Shown here piece by piece: positions 12,387 through 25,700 of a DNA stretch of 64,000 nucleotides (its first letter is position 1; every line of letters begins with the position of its first letter). The stretch covers positions 65,814 to 129,813 of the forward strand of contig DF237170.1 in the NCBI GenBank assembly GCA_000708835.1. Reading direction: 5' to 3'. Both the position numbers and the translations under genes were made by a program. Source of the DNA: Klebsormidium nitens. Lineage: Eukaryota; Streptophyta; Klebsormidiophyceae; Klebsormidiales; Klebsormidiaceae. The notes below the pieces were generated by a model that did no database searches, had not been told where the DNA came from, and was given only the letters and a program-made list of their open reading frames with translations.

Positions 12387-13682
12387 GTCCTCGGTCATTG
12401 GGCAGTTGACCAGAGGAAGGTTCCATGGATCATTGCCCGGGAATCAGCGCCAGGCCGGCCGGCTTGACCAGGAATTCGGTAACGTACTACCTAGGTATAT
12501 GGACCTTGGCCTGGGCTGGTGGGCTGGGCAACCGCACCGTCAGATCGACCGGTGTGTAATAGCTTTATACCGTGGTTACGTACTACGGTGCCTACTATCG
12601 GGACTCGGGAGGCCGGATATCTACACGGTAGGTAGTTACCTAGCCGGGCACCTATCGGTAGTACCTGCCACCTGGTTTCTGCGGTAGCCGCCTTGCTGAT
12701 CGACTGTGTCACTACTAGGTACGTGCGACTCACAGGTTGTACAATCTCGTGAACCACGTGCCAGCCAGTTCAAAGTTCAAACTGGGAGCTCAGTCTTGAG
12801 AGTTCGCACTCCGTACGGTCAGTCACAGGCTCACAACCGTGACGGCACCAGGGCCCGATCCTGCCGCCTGCGTCGAATGCTGGCTGCTCGGAGAGAGTCT
12901 TCTGCCCACGGGTGACAATGATCAGGATGACGTCCTTCTAGAAATGCGGAGAATCTAGCTCCAGAAATTTTGAACTTCTGGCGCAACCTTGGACCGACGA
13001 CGTCAAGAAGTGTATCGAATCCGTCGAACCTGGGCGACGCAGTGTTTCGCTGCTCCGCGGCCGTTATCGCTTTCAATGGCGGACTTTGCTCAAAAGACCG
13101 GGGTAACGCTCTGTCTGGCCTACATCTATGCCGGAATGCGCTCGCTGCTGATGTCGAATGCACGTTCGGTTGCCGCACGTCGAAACCCGCGGTTCGACGC
13201 GTGACGCGACCGGTTGAGATTTTCCCCGCGCGAGCGAAGGTGCGGCTTCGATTGCATCCCGGGGCAGACCGGAGACTTTTTCGCCGTCTGTTCCGGAATT
13301 TCAAATTCGAGCTGGTGCAATCCAGTCGATGATTCAACTTGCAGGGTGGCGCCGCCCAGAGGACGTCATGGCCGGCCACTCGTCCCCCGCTCAAACACCA
13401 GCACAGCACTGCTTGCAGGAGCGCCGCCAGGGCGCTCCTGTTTCCTGCTGAGCAACGAAAAATCATTGCACCAGCGCTCCTGTGATCATGGTCGTCTGGC
13501 AATCACCATCTTTAGCAGCATGTCAGGCTCCATGCGTTACAATCTCCTTCCTCCGAAGCGTCAAAAGTTCTGAAAGGTCGATCTGTTTTGGATTCTGGAG
13601 CAAGACTTATGCTTGTTGCACGCTTGCTTTGCTCTCTTCGCAAACGTCAGACCCCTCCGGCTGCAGCTCCCCAATGTTCGGC
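12387..13682. other. Intergenic region, no supported gene
   Basis: Open frames of 120-220 codons on both strands around 12830-13570 are Arg/Ser-rich without any family signature, and the two strands overlap. They look like chance frames in GC-rich DNA. Confidence 0.5.
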
Positions 13683-13690
13683 TATAAAAT
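13683..13690 (+). promoter_or_regulatory. TATA box of the b561-like gene
   Basis: TATAAAAT lies about 160 bp upstream of the ATG at 13844. It is followed by a CT-rich leader (13730-13840) typical of a highly expressed gene. Transcription would start near 13710-13720. Confidence 0.6.
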
Positions 13691-13843
13691 GCGGGCCCTT
13701 CTCCGCATTTCTCACAACTCGCAATTCGCCTTCCAACTTTCTCAGCATTCCCCAGCTTTCCTCCCAGCTCTCCCAGCTTCCTCTCCCAGCTCCCTGCTCT
13801 CCAACGCCCGCTCTCTCAGCCACTTCTCTCGTCCCCAGCAGCA

Positions 13844-15057
13844 ATGGAGTCCTCCACCCAGGTTTTGGCCCTCGCCTTCCTGATCCTGCCTGCGGGGATC
13901 GCCAGCGCCTCCCTGCTGAAGAACAGGGTCCAGTACTGGCTCGCCATCCACATTGCCCTTCAGGTGAGTTGGATACCAAAACCTGCTCTTGTCTCCATTG
14001 TCTAAGTTGAACTCTACAGATGAGCTCATTGATGGGGTAGTTGTGTGCTTTCATCTGCCTTTGCGAGACAAGCTGTTCCTCCTCCTGGTGCTCATGCATG
14101 TCTCTGTGCTTGTGACAGGTTTGCTACACTTTGTGTAAAGCCCATCAAACCATGCAGTATAGTTGCATGTAAAAGGTCTGCAATGTTGGGGGTACATGGC
14201 TTGTATAGTATGTTTGAACTTCTTTCATGTCTTTCCCTCTGTGGGCCTGGTGTTGTTCTGAACAAGTTGTTTATCAATTGATGCTTTGCCACTGTTCTCG
14301 GAAAAGTGCTAAAAGACATAGAACACCTTCACAAGCAATTCCAATTTGTCTTTACTACTTCTCCCCTCTCCTGTCTGAAACACCCGGAATGTCGTGTCCC
14401 AGTTCTCAAAACTCCCCCCCACCTGCAGGTTGCCGGCTGGGTGCTGTGTACCGTCGGTGTTGCCCTTTCCTACCAGAAGTATGGAGCTGTGTCCACTGCT
14501 GAGGCCACCCTTCTCGGACTTGTCTGGGCCAACCCCCTGATCGCTGCCGTTCGCCCCCCCAAGGGCAGCAAGATGTTCCCCGCCTGGTACAAGGGCCACT
14601 GGGCCGTTGGTCTGATCGCCGTCGCTGCCGGCTGGGCTTACCTCGCCTCGGGCCTGAACCAGTTCAAGGGCCTCAGCAACATGGTGAGCTCCTGCTTCCG
14701 TTGTCTCTGTTTGGAAGTTGCTTGTATTACCCCCTGACGTCGGGGTGTGACAGGGTGTCTTCAAGTGTAAGACTGATGTATCAGTCAGATTGTTGCTCTG
14801 CACTGATTATTACACTGGGTCTCTGTCACCAATTCCATCACAAGGCGCATCAGTCTTTGAAGAAAAAGAGAAGCTACACAGAACAGTGGTTTGGTATGAG
14901 GTATGCCGTATGGGGGAATGCTGTGATTTGTGCACAAGGTGCAAGTTGTCAGCTTTCTATCCCAAAGGTATGTCTTCCACCTCCAAACACTCCTACCCAG
15001 ATTCTCACTTGTCGCGTGTTTACTGTGCAGGCTGCCCCTGCCATCGCTGCATTCTAA
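13844..15057 (+). CDS. Small cytochrome b561-like membrane protein with one probable haem site
   Basis: Exons 13844-13963, 14429-14683 and 15031-15057 encode 133 aa. Four hydrophobic helices are visible. The pattern follows a b561 core domain: AIHIALQVAGWVL (third-helix His in the family), TLLGLVWANPL, RPPKGS, then GHWAVGLIAV (fifth-helix His). In classical b561 proteins four His bind two haems, pairing helix 2 with helix 4 and helix 3 with helix 5. Here the helix-2 and helix-4 His are absent (ILPAGIA and AEATLLGL at those places), while the helix-3/helix-5 pair is kept. That suggests a single-haem or non-redox derivative. The length is well below a usual b561 domain of about 200 aa. Codon use is strongly biased to C/G third positions, and with the TATA box this suggests high expression. 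The family call rests on motif spacing only. Confidence 0.65.
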
Positions 15058-17439
15058 ACACCCGGAACTGATTGAGTGTTGTAACCATTAGATGGTAAGC
15101 GTCATCACTTGGTCTTTGAAGGATCGGCTTCAAAACGGAGGTATCATTCTATCTTTCCAGAGTACGTGATTGTCTGCAATGCTGTTAGCATAGCCTACTT
15201 TTTAAGTAGAATATGAAGGTGGTGGTGTTGAACTGCTTCGTTTCTTGTGGAAGTAAAGCTGTCTTCTTAAAGGTTGAGAATGTTAACACTAAGCAACCAA
15301 ACTAAACGACAGGAAAAACTGTTTTTTCTCATGTGTTCTTCTCACGCTCCTGCAGATTCTCGAAGCTGCTCTTCGAAGAAGTGGTCCTCTATGTAAATTA
15401 GAAAGTCAGGTTCGTTTGACCTAAACCCATGTGTTGAGGGAGTAAGTTAAATAGTTAGCCAAGCTGTGGTTAACCATTTGCGTCCCAAGTACCCTAATCG
15501 ATGACAGGTCGTTCCGTTCAAAAGTCGAAGCGAAGTAACGATTGGTCGCACTATTCATAGCGAGCGCAAGCAAGCAACGCCTAAAAGCCGCAGTCCGACA
15601 AAGAAGAGAACGCTTGCAGTCCGTAGTCCAGAGTGCAGAGTCCAGGTAAACGGCTGGACTTGCACCTTGCTTTCAGTCTTTCGAGCGTCATTGAACTAAA
15701 TAACTACTTTTCTTTCTTATCTTCAGCAAAATGCTCTCTCTTCGCCCAATCTGTCCATCCTCCGGAAATCTGACAATGACTGTGAATTGTGACGTGACCT
15801 TAATCATTATCATCGGTTAGTTACGCGATGAAAAGCTTCCTCGTACCCGGCACACTTTGAAATGCCACTATCTGTGTTGCATCTTGTGTAAGAATGCTCT
15901 CAATATAAAACAAAGTTTGTTCTACTTTCCTGACATGTGAGATATGTCACAATCAATACTAGGTACATTTGCGTCAGCTACCAGCGAAATATCAGCATGC
16001 ATGATGCAACATTGATGTACCTAATCGCGTAGGAAATGGCATTGGACGTGTCAACCTCCAGTCCCACTGTCCCAACATCTGTGGTTGTAACATTGATACA
16101 GGTATACAAAAAAATTAAAATCCCTGGTTCCTGTCCAGTTAACTGTAGAATTTTACTCCACCGCCAGCTCCTATGAATTCTACAAAAAAGCACACATTGC
16201 ATCTTTTTCATGCACAGCACCGGACTGGCTAGCTGATCTGGCAATTTACAGCAACTGCCACAGATCCTGTGATACGAAGATCTTATCTCAGTGACAAGTG
16301 GCGCTTCCCAAACTTCGTGAAAGTTCGTCTCCACGTATGATACGGACCACCACAGCCAATGATTGGCAAATAGCCTATTATAGCAAGCCGTACACGGTAG
16401 CATGCACATTGCAGTAGCAGAAGAATGTTGGAAGCATCTCAGGCTTCGATTCGATACGATACGCTTGCAGAATACCGGTACCTCACACATCATGACGATG
16501 ATTGCATGTCGGCGCTCAGTCTCCTATACGGTCTACCAGACTACCAGCTCACTTTAATATATGCGAGAGTTGCTTGTATTGACAAGCCTTTGCCCTGAGG
16601 GCTTTCGCGGACGATCCCAACTCTTCAGGCGAAAGCGGCCCGCGGTGAGCACCCCGCATTCTGAGAGACACTCATGCTGGTCCTTTTCAATGTGGATTGT
16701 ACCGGTAGGTTTTGGGGTCAAACCCTGGAATTAGGACCAGGGTCAGTAACCTGTAATGGACCCTCCGCCGCGGCTCAGCCACATGTGCCATCCGGTTCCG
16801 AGGTGATTGGTCCGACAATGTTATACATGTCAATCCGGAATGCATAAAGCACTGCACAAAGTACGGTAATGCTTTTACCATGGCTGCATGGACGTTTGTG
16901 ACTGCTTGCACTGCTCTTAGCTTTTCAAGACGGTTCACTACAGAGCATCGAGTGTAACAGGGTCATAGCAATGACGTGATGGGCGTACCAGTGCCTTGGG
17001 TCCGACTCTCTCAACCTCAACCACTTTTATCACTACGTCAACAATGCGACTTAAGTGAGCGCACTGCGGTCCCATCAGTCTCTCGCGCCCGGTCACATGC
17101 TTATACTCAGTACGTTACCCATCCGCTCGTGATGGCATTAAATTGAATGGCAGCGGGTGGCAGCAGGAATTCTACGAACGCACGCGCAGGTCACCAAGCC
17201 TGGTCCGCTAGTGTATTGAGAGGTGCCAAGAGAGCGGTGCGGATTCACCAGTCGGAGACTGCACTTGCAAAAATGACTAAACAATCTTACGAGCAGAGAC
17301 AATCAGCTTGTGGTAGTAGCATTTTGTAGCCGTCAGCCAACCAGGCTAAGAACTTTTTAACTGGACAAACAAAGCTGCACACAGTTCTTACCGCCGCAAC
17401 TAGGACGGGCGGCCTTCTTACACACGGCACCCCATGCTT
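15058..17439. other. 3' flank of the b561-like gene and intergenic DNA
   Basis: No supported gene. A possible small spliced transcript lies at about 15560-15830: an AG|GTAAAC donor near 15654, a CTTCAG acceptor near 15726, then ATG with a 29-codon frame. No homology is recognised. The rest is AT-leaning and featureless. Confidence 0.4.
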
Positions 17440-20400
17440 TCACCTCCGCTTGTATATGCACGCCTTCAATGCCGGCCACGCCACGCCCCCCCCCTTCTTC
17501 CCGGGCCGTTCCTCACCCCCTTTTCGAAACTCCCACCAGATAAACATCTTGTTCGAGTCGTCCTGACGCACTAATTGGAAGCCTAGCTTCTTGAGCGCCC
17601 CCACGAAAGCCCTCGGATCGGCGCCCCCGTTTCGGGGGTCAAACCGGCTCTTCACCTCCGCTATTAGGAGCCAACCCCCCGAAATGAGAACGCGGTGCGC
17701 CTCCTCTAGGAACGAACCGTAGTCCGTGCCCATAAGGGAAAGGCAGAAGACTGCCACGTCGACGGATGCGCTCTCCAGTGGAGTCTGCAAAGAAAGTCGT
17801 AACTCCGATGCGTCAGCCGTTCTTGGTTGTTTGACTTGAGGGCAACCATAGATGCTGGGTTAACGGGTTTGAATTTTCGTTTGTACCGGAGGTTCGGGGC
17901 TGACCTGCGGACCAAATCTCGAGCAAACAAGTTGACCGGCCTCTTGAGTATTGGAGGGGCTGACTGATCCAGTGAACCAAAGTCACAGGTGAACGTGGAG
18001 TTTCGTGGGATTGCTCTGATCTTGCCAACTCGGGCAGGAACGTTAATACGGGTCGAGCACAGGGCACCATCAGCCGCCCTCAAAGCGCGTGACAAGAAAC
18101 GTAAGCGCAGCGTTACAAGAATCAACTTCTTCCTTCTCTTTGCAGCACAGGACGCCTTCTCTTGAAAGCAGGCAACAGACGTTACCCTACTGTGAACTGG
18201 CTTTTTGGGAACGGCCTACTTCAGCCTTCACTTGATGGGAACACAACAGATTCCAGAACTTTACAATTAACCACACCGTTGAGTACTTTGAGGAGCATCG
18301 CAAGCGGGGCGTGTCTAGACAGCGGGGCTTTCTCAGGCACAGCAAGAGCATCAGAGTGGGGACGCAACAAAGAATGTTCTGGTCGGAAAATGCTCAGAGC
18401 GAAACGCGAAGACCAAACAGAGGGAGAGGGGATCGCGACTTGGACCATCGGGCGGAAGAAACGAAAGGTACTGCTGTCGGACCAACAACACGGGCTGGAA
18501 ATACACACACAGGTGTGAAGAGCAGCCCAACAATGCAGCCACGCAGTTATTCGGCGCCCTCCCTATGAGCCCGCAGAGTTGCTGCCGTCACTAAGGGACT
18601 ACCGAGAGCCACTCTGAAGCGATCTTGCCGATATCCCGAGGAAGGCAAAATGCTAAGAGAGAATGTTTGCGTAACCGCCTTTTGAATCAGTTTTATAGCC
18701 CCACAGATTTACTGCCGGTCACGGGCGTCTCGCCGTCAGCTACTACAAGGACTACAGCCGACAACAATTGCCGCGCAGACGACAGAGTTTCAGCTCGATC
18801 CCGATCCTTGAATCACTACAAAGGTAACAATCCGCGGAAAGCAGTGACTTCGCGCCTCAACGCCCAAGTTGCTGCACCCGCGGAGATTGGGCCGTCGAAG
18901 CTCAACCCGCTTCGAGCAAAGGCTTTCTGACACCACGTTTCGCACGCACGCAGAGAGGAAGGGCGTTCCGGCAGGGCGGTGTCAAGACTCACGTGAGCCA
19001 TGTTGCAGGCAATCACTCCCGGGTGCGCCGCCACCAAGTCTAGGGAGAACACCTTGTTCTTGACACTGGCCGCAAGGCGCGCATCGCCTGAGAGAAACGA
19101 GCGCTGACGTCAGCCAAAGGAGTTGGGAATGGCTGACGTCAGCTGGAGGGAGCCGGCGATGGCTGACGTCTCCGAGCAGAGGGGCAAGGTGACGGTGACG
19201 TCAGGTGGAGAGGGCTCGACCGACAACGGAAGCACGCTTGTTTGAGTAGAAGCGGAGGGATGGCATGCCGTTTTGAGTAAGCGAGATTTCGCGCTTTACA
19301 TGGCAATGAAAAGAGTAGCCAGAATGCAGAGACAGGAAGCGAACAAGACAAGTAAACCAAACGTTGAGGCATGCTGACCCAAGCGTCTTCAAATGACATT
19401 CTTCGTGCGTCAAATGTTGAAAGCAGCCGGTTCCTGCAGCGGACTTTCCTCTTTTTTTGGAATATTTCAAAAGCAAGAACAAAAAGAATGCACGAAGTCA
19501 AACTGGAATTGCCCACGGGGACAGTAAAATCGCCAACTGGGACGTCTATCAATCCGAGAAGGGGTCAGAAAACCTGATCCTCCATCGGCAATCTGGGTTC
19601 TGAGCTCAAGTACGACGATCTTTCTTCTCCGACAGCCTGCTGACTTGCTCTGCTTTCGCCTAGCTTTCCCCTTCACGGTAAGCCTGAACTTAAAGTGGGC
19701 ATAGGCGGCACGCCGGCGGCATGGCCGAAGCGTGACGACGGCACAAGCTAGGCAAGCGAGCATCGTTCGATAGATTCAACCCCAGCTTTCCTGCCGTCCG
19801 ATTCGAAATGCACTCCCGAGTGCATACGCCCACTTTAAATACGCCAAAGAATCCGTCTATACTTGCTGGCCCGTCCAGCTGCAACGACCCAGCATCCAAA
19901 TTCTTGTTGCTGCCTTCACTTTTCGACGACGTTGAATATACAGAAGCATGAGTTCAGACACGCGAACTTATGCGTACTAATTCACCACTCACACAGGATA
20001 AGATCCTTTAGAGAGTGCTTTGAAAGCAGCCCAAATTCCCAGGCTCTGGCCCCGATATCACTCACCGCAGCCAAAGTCCGCAACAGTGAGGGCCGGCCCG
20101 CGCGACCGGAGCCATTCCCCGACCACTTGTACCGGGAGCTTCGGCCAGTGCGCCATTTGCTCTTGATAGCCCCGGTGGTAGTGTCCAAACTGACCGGGGT
20201 CCTTTTGGAACGAGGCGAAAGCGTCGGCTCCCCGGCTCGTGTAGAGGCGCTCGTTCAGCATGCGGAAGTGGCCGCCTTGCAGGCGCGCGCGCATCTGTAC
20301 AAGGGGGAAGGACGTGGTTAGGCAATTATGTGTTAGGGGAGGGGACTGAGCAGCTGGAAAATTTCGGTGTGCACGGAGAGCATGTGGAACGCCAGAAAAG

Positions 20401-22027
20401 CGTTCCCGGTGGCATTCTGGTGTGTCGGGTGGGTCGGCAAAATGAGATTGAAATGCGGAAATTGGTGCAGGGGCCATCTTTCGGCAATCTCGGACACAAC
20501 TTCTGGGGTTTTAAGTTGGGAAATGTGCCTGCGCCCAGCAGGGGGTATAGAGACCGTCGGGACTTAGAGGTCCTGTCCGAAGCAGATACTTTTGAGAAAC
20601 CAGTCAAAAGATGAGGAGATGCCTTACTTCCAAAAAAACTTGTCAGACCAAAGAATGCTCTCAGGTTGAACATCAAGGCCTTTATGAAGAGAGGTCTACG
20701 ACATGAAACACGTCTTGAGTCAGATGAAACAGCCCAAGGCGACTCAACACTTGGGGAAAGACAAGCAACTTGAAGCAGGAAGAGAACTCCAAGTTGAGGG
20801 CAATATAAGAAGTCGTACGGGGTCTGCCTTTGAGGAGACTTCATTACATCCTACAAATTGACTGTTTATTTTGAAACGTTCCAAGAAAAAGCAACGATCT
20901 TCGGTTGCATAGGACCCACAAACTGTTTATGCAACTCAAAGAAGATGACTGACGATCCAAATGCACCAACATAGCAGAGAGCAGTCTCAATGATCTGGAT
21001 ACCTTAGAGCTTCATCGTCTCCAGTTATTTCCCGGAATTGAGGAGTATAAAACGCTTGAAGAGAAGTTGCATCCCTCGAGAAACAAAGTGTCCGTTTGAC
21101 CAAGCCGAAGGTGCAGTTTCAAAGCAGTTCTGACAGGGCCCTCACCTTGTCCAACAAGGAAGACTGCCGTGGTGCTGATCCTTGAGGGGCCTTGTTCCCA
21201 CCACCATTTGCAGGCGTCTCCCTCTCAGCCCCAGCATCTCTCATCGCTGCAAAGGGCCCCTCCCCCTTCTCACCCCTCCCCACCTCTGAGTCATTTGCGT
21301 CCCCCCTGCTGTTTTCTTTCTCGCTACTGCCCCCCTCCAATTTTCCCCTTTGTCCCTTCTTTTTTTTCTTTTTCTTCCTCCCTTTTGATCTCCCCTCGTT
21401 CACCCCGTCCTGCTCGCTTGATCCATTCCGTTCACTTTCTACGTGCGCCTCAGCTCCTTTCGAGCGGTCTGAACTGACGCCCATCTCCCGCCTATCTGCC
21501 TCTATATGTTGTCCGCCGGCATCCGCCTTATCTTCCTCCGGCCGCTTTTCCCGCTTCTTCTTACCTGTATCCCCGTCCAGATTTTGGCTACTCAGCTTGT
21601 TGCTCCTTCCACTGGCAGCTCCATTGGCAGCTCCAGGGTCCGCCCCATGTGTCTCCCCCTTCGCTCTTTGTCTCTTCACTCCTTTTGACCCCCTGTTTCC
21701 ACTGACAATCTCCATTCCTTCAGATCTCGCCGTATCCACACCACCTCTTTTCTGCTTCTGATTTTCATCTCTGGGACTTTTGTGCCCCTTTTTCTTGCCC
21801 ATAGCATTCTTTCCGATTGCTCCAAATCTTGATGCACCACCCTTTTTCACGCCATTTGCAGCACCCCGCTGCCCTTTCTGCTTACCAGCACTTTCCACCC
21901 CATCTGACTTAGTAAGCAAAATACCGGTCCCTTCTCTATGAACCACCTCGCCAGAGTGTCGCACGCGCTGCTTGACTGGAGAAGTTTCCACTTCCCTGGT
22001 CTCAGCGACCGGCCGCTTCCGCTTCAT
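17440..22027 (-). CDS. RRP8: Ribosomal RNA-processing protein 8 (RRP8), SAM-dependent rRNA methyltransferase
   Basis: Minus-strand exons 22027-21146, 20294-20066, 19087-18993 and 17784-17440 encode 516 aa. RRP8 methylates N1 of an adenine in 25S/28S rRNA in the nucleolus. The first exon (about 294 aa) is Lys/Glu/Ser-rich, with a run of seven Lys and many basic clusters, as expected for a nucleolar targeting tail. The catalytic part begins LLDK|MRARLQGGHFRMLNE, continues YHRGYQEQMAHWP, then the SAM motif VADFGCG|DARLA, the aspartate of FSLDLVAA, CNMAH, VDVAVFCLSLMGTDY, FLEEAHRVL.GGWLLIAEV and the conserved end PALKACIYKRR. This is the complete family order, so the enzyme should be functional. 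The start ATG opens MKRKRPVAET. It is divergently arranged with the MurJ gene, with about 770 bp between the two start codons. Confidence 0.95.
19105..19203. promoter_or_regulatory. Cluster of three TGACGTCA (CRE/bZIP-type) palindromes
   Basis: TGACGTCA occurs at 19105-19112, 19134-19141 and 19196-19203. The first two sit in the 12-bp palindrome GCTGACGTCAGC, and a fourth, imperfect GCTGACGTC is at 19162. The cluster is in an RRP8 intron just upstream of the exon at 18993-19087. The motif matches the bZIP/CREB site; regulatory use is inferred. Confidence 0.45.
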
Positions 22028-22794
22028 AGCTTGTCACCGGCGCGCTTCAGAATGCAAGCCCAGTCGGGAACAGCGACTCAAATTCAAATGATGACAAGAC
22101 CAATAGCAGATCCTTGGACAAGGGGAATCCTCTGAGTATGAAAGGCGCCTTGCAAAGAAGCTCCTTCTCCCAGACCGTCCCCAAACATCTATGGTAGTCA
22201 CAGGCTCACATAGGCTTTTGCAAAGGAGAGTAATATCTTCCTTTTACTTCGAGTTTCCTCGAGCTGGTAGAAGTATTGGGCTTTGGCCCGTTTGTTGGAA
22301 TTTAAGCAGGATTTTCTGCAAAGCTGTATAGGTACACAAGCCCGATTCTACTTTGTTCCTTGTTTTGGGGTAGGGCCCAGAGCCGCAGACCGTCAACTAG
22401 AATCGTGCATCTATTAAACATAAATTTTTCGAAAACCTCGGCCTATGTTGTCATTGTTGATCGACGTATGCATCAAGTGGAAACATTTGTGTGCAATTTT
22501 GCAAATTTTGGCACGTAGTCCTACCTAGGCACACCTTGAAACACATTGCAAGCTGATCAACTCCGATCGAGTCCAAGTAGCAGCAAGGTAGAATCATCAG
22601 GAATGCGCCACCGGCGCAAGACATGGCTGCGACTTTCTTCATGGCGGTCATGTCTCAACCTATTCTCACTGCTAGTGAACCAAACTAGCAATGCCGGGCC
22701 AGATTACGACCCAGATTACTCGTTCTCAAGAGCTCATCTGCAGGGAATCCATCAGGTTGATAATCACAACAGGAGCTGAAAGAACGGGTGCGGT
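22028..22794. other. Divergent intergenic region between RRP8 and MurJ
   Basis: It contains the 5' flanks of both genes. No clear TATA box, RNA gene or repeat was seen. Confidence 0.5.
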
Positions 22795-25700
22795 ATGATG
22801 GCTGTCAGCCTCCGTGCACAGAGTGGTGCCTTTTCGTTAGACCGCGCCTTTCGATGCAATTCCCTCAGGTCAAGAGGGGGCAATCCGGTCAGTCGCAACT
22901 CGCAATGGGCCCAGTTCTGCCAGCAAGCAGGAACACATGGCCCCATAATAAGAAAGGAGATCTGCCAGCTGTCACATCATGTCATTAGAGGTTCAAGTCG
23001 CTACAAAGGTCCTAGAAGAACAACTGCAATTGGTGGGGAAGCAGGGGGCTTGTGCAGCAAAATCAGCAGCAATGCTGTCAGACTGTCAAGACCAAAGCCT
23101 AATGAAAGCTCAAGGGGTGGTACACTGAGCCTATCTTTGAAGAGAGGCGTCCAAAAGTGTCCGCCTGTCCGTAATGTGGGGGTATGCAAATCGTCGTTGC
23201 GGACTGAGCACGCTGAGGGGATCAGCGCAGGAGAGGAACCGGCGCCTGAGGTGGGGGATGTGGAGGAACCGGGGGCGGTGGAAGAGGAAAGCAAAGAAAG
23301 TGAGTTGCGCAACTGTTCCTGGGGCTCATAAGACTTCCATAAATCGAAAACAACAAAACGCCACAAGCTGGGGACTTCAATGTTTCTTCTTTAGACCTTT
23401 TATAGATTGTTCTGGTCAAAGTGCCCCATTCGTCCAGTTTTAAGGGCAGCTCAGCAAGAGAGGGTGGCAAGCATTATGGTGCACATGAACTTTCAAGTTG
23501 GAGTTGAGGGGGGATCAGCTCAGCGCTTTTGCATCCAGTAGGTATTGAAGATCTTCTACACCACCGCTAGGGCCCTCTCTCTTTGATCCTTGTTAACTGC
23601 GCTCTTGGCTGTCACATCAACTTAAGTGCTGCGAACACGGAGTCATCGGCTTGCACATGGCATTCCTCCATCTTGAGATTCCTTGGAGACACTACCAGCC
23701 GCACAGCGCCAATGACGACGGAATTTTGAACAATCTTTAACCACTGGGAACATTGCTTCGTGCATTTTGACTTGAAGTCTCTAAATTGGGTCGTCTTAGG
23801 TCGTCCACAACGGATCTTCTTGAAAAATTAGGAACGACACAGATGAACTATACCAGTGCTTCTCCAGGGTCGTTGTTTCTTGCTGCGGGCGTGGTGGGCC
23901 TTGCCACAGTGGGGGCGAAAATCCTGGGCCTCGGGCGAGAAAGCACGCTGGCCGCCGCCTTTGGAGTGGGGCCCGTCATGAACGCGTACAGGTACGAACT
24001 GTTTGGTTTACCATCTGCACTTGGTTTCTCGTCCCCTCTCCACTGGGGATTTACTTGTTTTAAAGAAGTTTTCTCATGCAGACAGTTGCGCGTAAAACGA
24101 TGTGGGAATCTTTGTTGGCACTTTTCTGTCTGGTCGGTCACGATGGCAGGTTAATGTCTTCAACTTTAATCACATGTTTGAAGCAAGATGAAAGAAGTCA
24201 AGTTTGATACGACTACAAAGGTTCCTTCCTTCTGGGTGCAGTTATGCCTCCATCTTGCCGACTTTCCTCATCTCCATGCTTGGCGGAATCAACGGCCCTT
24301 TCCACTCCGCCATAACCGCCGCCCTCGCCCGCCGCTCCCCGCCTGCCGGGCGCGCCCTCGTCGAAAAAGTCTCCACTCTAGTTCTCCTCACCTTCACTCT
24401 CGTCTCGCTAGTAATCTTCCTCAACGCCCCCGCGCTCGTAGACTTGGCCGCTCCCGGGCTGATGACGTCAGCGGAGGGCGCAATGACGTCAGCGATCGCG
24501 GTGGCGCAGCTGAGAGTGATGGCGCCGTGCGCGCTTCTAGCGGCGCTCCTCGGGGTCGGATTCGGGAGCCTCAACTCGGCTGGGGTGTATGCGCTGCCGA
24601 GTCTGAGCCCGGCACTCAGCAGCGGATCCATCATAGCAGCGGTGAGAAAATGCCGCCAATTTTTCGGCTCGTTTTTCTGCGTATATGATGCCGCCAGTTT
24701 CTTCTCGTGTCTTTCGCTCCTTTTCTCAGACTTCTGTTATAGGACCTTCATCAGCGATGTTGTTTCTGGATGATCTCTTCGTAGACAATCGCAGCGTCTT
24801 GTGAAATACGAAATCCACTGCGCCCAAAACTCGTTGAGACAAGCGTGTAGTTGACCAGGAAAACCGCGATTCTCCCCGATCTGGGCCTGGCTTCATTCGA
24901 GCCGTTGAGCGATTCTGATCGATTGGGCCACTTCTCATAGACGAAGCCAATTAGCACGAGGTCGAGCGCAGTGTGGCCGCGAGACTTTTTGAAAGATTTG
25001 ACGGCGTACAGCTTGTAAACCCTGGCGTGTCAGGTTTCAGATACACCATTGGACGGTCAAGCAGTACGTTCTGAGTGATGGAAAGGACTCACGGGGAGGA
25101 TAAGAATGAGTGACGATAAGAGATGGTGGCACCCAACATACGTACTTTTCGCAGGTGCTCTTTCACTGCTGGCGAAATGGGGGAACGGCGGGGCTGGGCC
25201 CACACAATGCGATGGCCGGTGGGATCGCGGTTGCGAGCGGCTTTCTTGCAGGGGCGACCCTGCAGTGGGCCGTACAGGTGAGCGGTCCCTTTCATCTTAT
25301 AATCGTTGCCAGCTTCGATATAGGACTTTAACTGTCTTGGTAATGAACTTGAAGAGCAACCGAGGGTCTACCGATCTTAGCCTCGTCCCCCGAAACTACG
25401 AAGCTTCAAGTGCTTTTCCCTGGAGAAGGCCGAAAAAATGAAGCACGCTGACGTATCGGACGACTTGTGGGCAACAGACAGACATTGTTCCGGGTGTATC
25501 GTCTCACACAGCGCAGATTGCCTGTTAACGTTACTCTGTAAGTTTTGGAGCGTGGATTATACACTCTGCATTCGAGGAACTATGAGACACAACAAACATA
25601 CCTTCAAGCCGGCACACACAAACCTAAGCGATTTTCATCATCTTTGTAGGCGGCAACTCAGCTTCGGCTTGGCCTCGGTACCCTGCGGTTACAATGGGCT

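Noticed and set aside
12831-13502. 223-codon minus frame and overlapping plus frames
   Set aside because: Arg/Ser/Ala-rich composition on both strands is typical of chance frames in GC-rich sequence; no motif or neighbour support.
15557-15830. Small spliced transcript with a 29-codon frame
   Set aside because: Splice-like sites and an ATG are present, but the peptide is too short and unlike anything known; kept only as a note on the intergenic region.
11229-16650. Shared GGCGAAAGCGGCC phrase at about 11231 and 16628
   Set aside because: Only about 14 bp match and the surroundings do not align, so it is not good evidence for a repeat family.
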